From contig NZ_MTAW01000082.1 of NCBI RefSeq assembly GCF_002154725.1, forward strand, positions 33,948 through 97,947: a DNA stretch of 64,000 nucleotides. The letters are read 5' to 3'. The stretch comes from Nostoc sp. 106C (GTDB taxonomy: Bacteria; Cyanobacteriota; Cyanobacteriia; Cyanobacteriales; Nostocaceae). A program made the translations under genes and the position numbers. Below, in pieces: positions 61,306-64,000 of this stretch. The notes under the pieces were generated by a model. That model worked only from the letters and a program-made list of their open reading frames with translations, made no database searches and was not told where the DNA came from. The first letter of the stretch is position 1, and every line of letters begins with the position of its first letter.

Positions 61306-63000
61306 TTAAGTAATTCCAAACACCGAACCAACAGTAGACTTAATTGAATCTCTCGCATCCTTTAAAGTTTGGGCGATAGGATGTTTTGTTTGTAAAAACA
61401 CCCGCGCACAGTTGCGCCCTGGCATACCAGAGATTGAACCACCTGGATGGGTTCCTGCACCAGTCAAAAATAGATTATCTATTGGGGTTTTGTAGTTCGC
61501 TATTTCTGGCAATGGGCGGAAAAATACCATCTGATCGAGCGACATATCAACGTGGTAATAATTCCCTTTGTACGAACCTAATCTTTCTCCTAGTTCTGCT
61601 GGACTTTCCACGCGACGGGCTATAGTTGCATTTTTCACATTCGGTGCATAGGTCGCTAATTTATCAACAACCCTATCTGCAACTTTATTTTTTAATTCAT
61701 CTGTCCAACCTGTACCTTTTAAACCTGTTCCTTCTGCACCTGCAATTTGATAGGGCGCGAAAAACTCAATCCACACAGTATGTTTGCCTGGTGGTGCCAA
61801 AGTTGGGTCTAGGGCACTGGGCATTACTACATACATTGATGGATCAGAATCAGGAATTTCTCCTAAAGTACATTTACTATGAGCTTGTTCAACGTGAGTA
61901 ACTGAATCCGCAATTAAGATAGAGCCAATTAGGTATTCATCTTTATGTGCGTGGTAGGGAAAATGCAGCGGCTCGTTTAAAGCCAAATCTATTTTGAGAA
62001 TAGTTTCGTTGTTATTAACGATGCGGCGTTCTAGTCTTTCCCATAAATCTGGATCGACTGCATCAATATCACTTTTGTCAGTCATTTGTAAGAATAACCG
62101 CTTGGCATCGATATTAGAAATAACGCCGTATTTAGCTCGATATTCTGTGCCGCCCCCAACCCGTACACCTACTGCTTTTTTATCATCAATCAACACTTTT
62201 TCCACATGTTGATCTGTAAGAATTACGCCGCCTTTACTTGTAACTAAATTCACCAAAGCTTTGACAAGTGCGCCAGTCCCGCCGCGAGGTCTTGCCATCC
62301 CAGGATTGTGCCGCATTGCCATCATAATTGCACCAATAGCTATGGTTTTTTGTGATGGTGGCGCGCCGAGTTCCGCTGCTAGCCTTGCTAGGGGTGCTTT
62401 GAGAAATTCTTCATCAAACCACTCATTAAGTAAATCTTCAGCGCTGGTTAACATGGTGCGAATAAAGTCCAGCGTTTTATTAGGAGAACCAATGACTGAA
62501 AATAAATCTTTCAGTTTTGTAATATCGTAGTTGCCCAGGATATCTATAATTGACTTTGGTGGAGCATTAAACATAGGAATCATTGCACCTAGTGCTCGTT
62601 GCCAGTAGTCTGTAAATTCGGCATATTTTTTAGCATCACGTTCATTGTATCGAGCAATTTCTGCACATGTTTTTTCTAGAGATTTGTGCGCTAAAAAATA
62701 TTTGCCATCGGGATGGGGGCAAAAAACGACTGGATCGCATTCTAGATATTCTAAACCGTATTTTTCCAGTTCTAATTCTTCAACAACTGGCCCCAGATGA
62801 ATAAATTCGTGATCGATAGCACACAAATTAAATTTAAATCCAGGTGCTTCTTGTGGTAAGCATTCCTCAGTCGTAGCTGCGCCACCCGGAACAGAACGCT
62901 TTTCTAGTAGCAGGACACTATAGCCAGCTTTCAGTAAATAAGCAGCACATACTAAACCGTTATGTCCTGCACCAATAATCACAACATCATACTCTTGCAT
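61306..63000 (-). CDS. crtO: Beta-carotene ketolase (CrtO type)
   Basis: The 564-residue flavoprotein opens YDVVIIGAGHNGLVCAAYLLKAGYSVLLLEKR, the FAD-binding dinucleotide motif. It also has GGAATTEECLPQ, the CAIDHEF.HLGPV segment and the C-terminal LFLTGAGTHPGGSISGMPGRNCARVFL. I recognise it as CrtO, the phytoene-desaturase-like ketolase that makes echinenone and canthaxanthin from beta-carotene (Synechocystis slr0088 is the reference). It acts in membranes and feeds photoprotection, since echinenone-type carotenoids bind the orange carotenoid protein. I start at ATG 62998-63000; a longer frame lacks similarity. The DUF2993 gene lies 79 bases upstream. Confidence 0.92.
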   Translation of the reverse strand: MQEYDVVIIGAGHNGLVCAAYLLKAGYSVLLLEKRSVPGGAATTEECLPQEAPGFKFNLCAIDHEFIHLGPVVEELELEKYGLEYLECDPVVFCPHPDGKYFLAHKSLEKTCAEIARYNERDAKKYAEFTDYWQRALGAMIPMFNAPPKSIIDILGNYDITKLKDLFSVIGSPNKTLDFIRTMLTSAEDLLNEWFDEEFLKAPLARLAAELGAPPSQKTIAIGAIMMAMRHNPGMARPRGGTGALVKALVNLVTSKGGVILTDQHVEKVLIDDKKAVGVRVGGGTEYRAKYGVISNIDAKRLFLQMTDKSDIDAVDPDLWERLERRIVNNNETILKIDLALNEPLHFPYHAHKDEYLIGSILIADSVTHVEQAHSKCTLGEIPDSDPSMYVVMPSALDPTLAPPGKHTVWIEFFAPYQIAGAEGTGLKGTGWTDELKNKVADRVVDKLATYAPNVKNATIARRVESPAELGERLGSYKGNYYHVDMSLDQMVFFRPLPEIANYKTPIDNLFLTGAGTHPGGSISGMPGRNCARVFLQTKHPIAQTLKDARDSIKSTVGSVFGIT

Positions 63001-63079
63001 ATTTGTAATTTGGAAATGGTATAGCTTGAAGAAATTTACAACACTAATAGTGAAAAAACCTTGTTTATTAGGTTTATTT

Positions 63080-63841
63080 TTATTGAGGAGAAAGCATCCC
63101 ATCTGTAGATGGTATTTGCTTAACATGTGCTCTCACTAGCATAATTATATTGTCTTGATTTACTTTCATATCTTTGATGCTTAATAGCATATCTTGCCAT
63201 TCAAAATATGGTAATTGCAGCATTTCTTTAATCTTTTGCATGAATGCTGCCATGAGGTTTACTGACAGGCCATCTCCCTGGGTACAGTAAAAACTCTCTA
63301 ATAGCAATGGTTGCGAATGGGTGAATGGCTTAATTCTCGCTGTAAAACCTATCAAGCGATTGTTGTTCATTTCATTCAGCAAGAATTTTCCTTTAAATTC
63401 TATTGTACCGCTACCTGGTAGAGATACTTGAATTTCTTGCAGATTAAAACTCACAATTTCACCATCAACATTTAAATCCCACTTTTGTGACTGATTGCGA
63501 ATTAAATCTGAGGACAAAGCTTGATTAATATCTGCTAGTGTCATCACAATTCGAGCAATAGCATTTACTGGCTCATTTAGTTCTATTTGACCCAAAATAG
63601 CACTTAAAGGATTGACAGCAACGCTATCTGTTTTGACTTTTATTTCCTGTACACGGATGTCTTTTTGGAACACCAGACCTTGACCAGTTAGGGAAACTTC
63701 ATCTACCTGTCCCTGAACTATTTTAAGTAGATCGGTTTGTACAGCTACATTTATGTTTTCTACTTCGTCTAGCTCGTTGGATAGTCGGTTTTCTGCTGCC
63801 TGTGATAATATATGTTCCTCTAACCTTTCTTTATCTGGCAT
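63080..63841 (-). CDS. DUF2993 protein (LmeA-like)
   Basis: The 253-residue protein is a DUF2993 domain: LSNELDEVENINVAVQTDLLKIVQGQVDEVSLTGQGLVFQKDIRVQEIKVKTDSVAVNPLSAILGQIELNEPVNAIARIVMTLADINQAL. The fold is like bactericidal/permeability-increasing-type lipid carriers; mycobacterial LmeA has a role in mannolipid synthesis. In cyanobacteria these proteins are abundant and uncharacterised. No signal peptide is apparent. The order DUF2993-crtO suggests an operon and perhaps handling of a carotenoid or lipid, which is an inference. ATG 63839-63841. Confidence 0.82.
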   Translation of the reverse strand: MPDKERLEEHILSQAAENRLSNELDEVENINVAVQTDLLKIVQGQVDEVSLTGQGLVFQKDIRVQEIKVKTDSVAVNPLSAILGQIELNEPVNAIARIVMTLADINQALSSDLIRNQSQKWDLNVDGEIVSFNLQEIQVSLPGSGTIEFKGKFLLNEMNNNRLIGFTARIKPFTHSQPLLLESFYCTQGDGLSVNLMAAFMQKIKEMLQLPYFEWQDMLLSIKDMKVNQDNIIMLVRAHVKQIPSTDGMLSPQ

Positions 63842-64000
63842 GAGTTCTTATACTCCTGTATCCTCTTACTTACTCAATTTAGTCTTTGAAGAGTCAGGAG
63901 TGTATCTATAACATGGTATATACAAAATGGAATATATAAAAATATCAGAAATGTTGAATGCTGATACAAAACTTTACATATTTAGGTACACTAAGTTTAA

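Overview
The window reads as chromosome from a filamentous, probably heterocyst-forming cyanobacterium (Nostocales). Four things suggest this: dense HIP1 octamers (GCGATCGC); seven-base short tandem repeats; many small palindromic and MITE-like elements; and typical cyanobacterial genes (CrtO carotenoid ketolase, two-domain sucrose-phosphate synthase, EbsA-like protein, intein-bearing DnaX, CHAT-TPR proteins). No rRNA, tRNA or intact transposase was recognised.

Layout. 0-7 kb: the end of a DprA-like gene, a possible structured RNA, a BioD/DRTGG protein, an EbsA-like protein, a family 2 glycosyltransferase and dnaX with a 138-residue mini-intein. 7-12.7 kb: a small protein and a 1251-aa TPR-CHAT protease that share an N-terminal domain and an upstream sequence, followed by an HxlR regulator. 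12.7-14.5 kb: repeat elements and an orphan CRISPR array (12 identical repeats, 11 spacers, one decayed terminal repeat; leader on the right, transcription leftward). 14.5-17.8 kb: a four-gene operon with three tandem von Willebrand A proteins, then a dead Uma2 gene. 17.8-25.1 kb: ComB phosphatase, a copper ATPase plus cupredoxin behind a MerR-type operator, a histidine phosphatase and an EF-G of mitochondrial EF-G1 type.

25.7-31.2 kb is a sulfur-scavenging neighbourhood: TauD-type dioxygenase, remnants of a flavin monooxygenase and an MFS pump, an SsuA-like binding lipoprotein, a glutathione transferase-like protein and a methyltransferase. A 19-bp motif lies upstream of both tauD and the methyltransferase unit. 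31.3-40.3 kb: repeat elements, an ABC exporter with a DUF1400 hydrolase, several unknown genes (one behind a LexA-like box) and a SulP transporter.

40.7-45.7 kb is the most interesting region. It holds a Rieske non-haem iron oxygenase, a ferritin-like diiron protein, an alpha/beta hydrolase, an AurF-like diiron oxygenase, a 63-aa protein and a [2Fe-2S] ferredoxin. This looks like an uncharacterised oxidative pathway carrying its own electron donor.

45.8-64 kb: a solitary OLD-type ATPase-nuclease, sucrose-phosphate synthase with an altered phosphatase nucleophile, a second TPR-CHAT protein overlapping a small exported protein, two small exported proteins, a CadD-like transporter, a DUF1003 membrane protein, crtO and a DUF2993 gene. 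Gaps between genes are long and full of repeats, and several short gene remnants show ongoing decay. Every assignment rests on reading motifs and recalled family resemblance; no database search was run.
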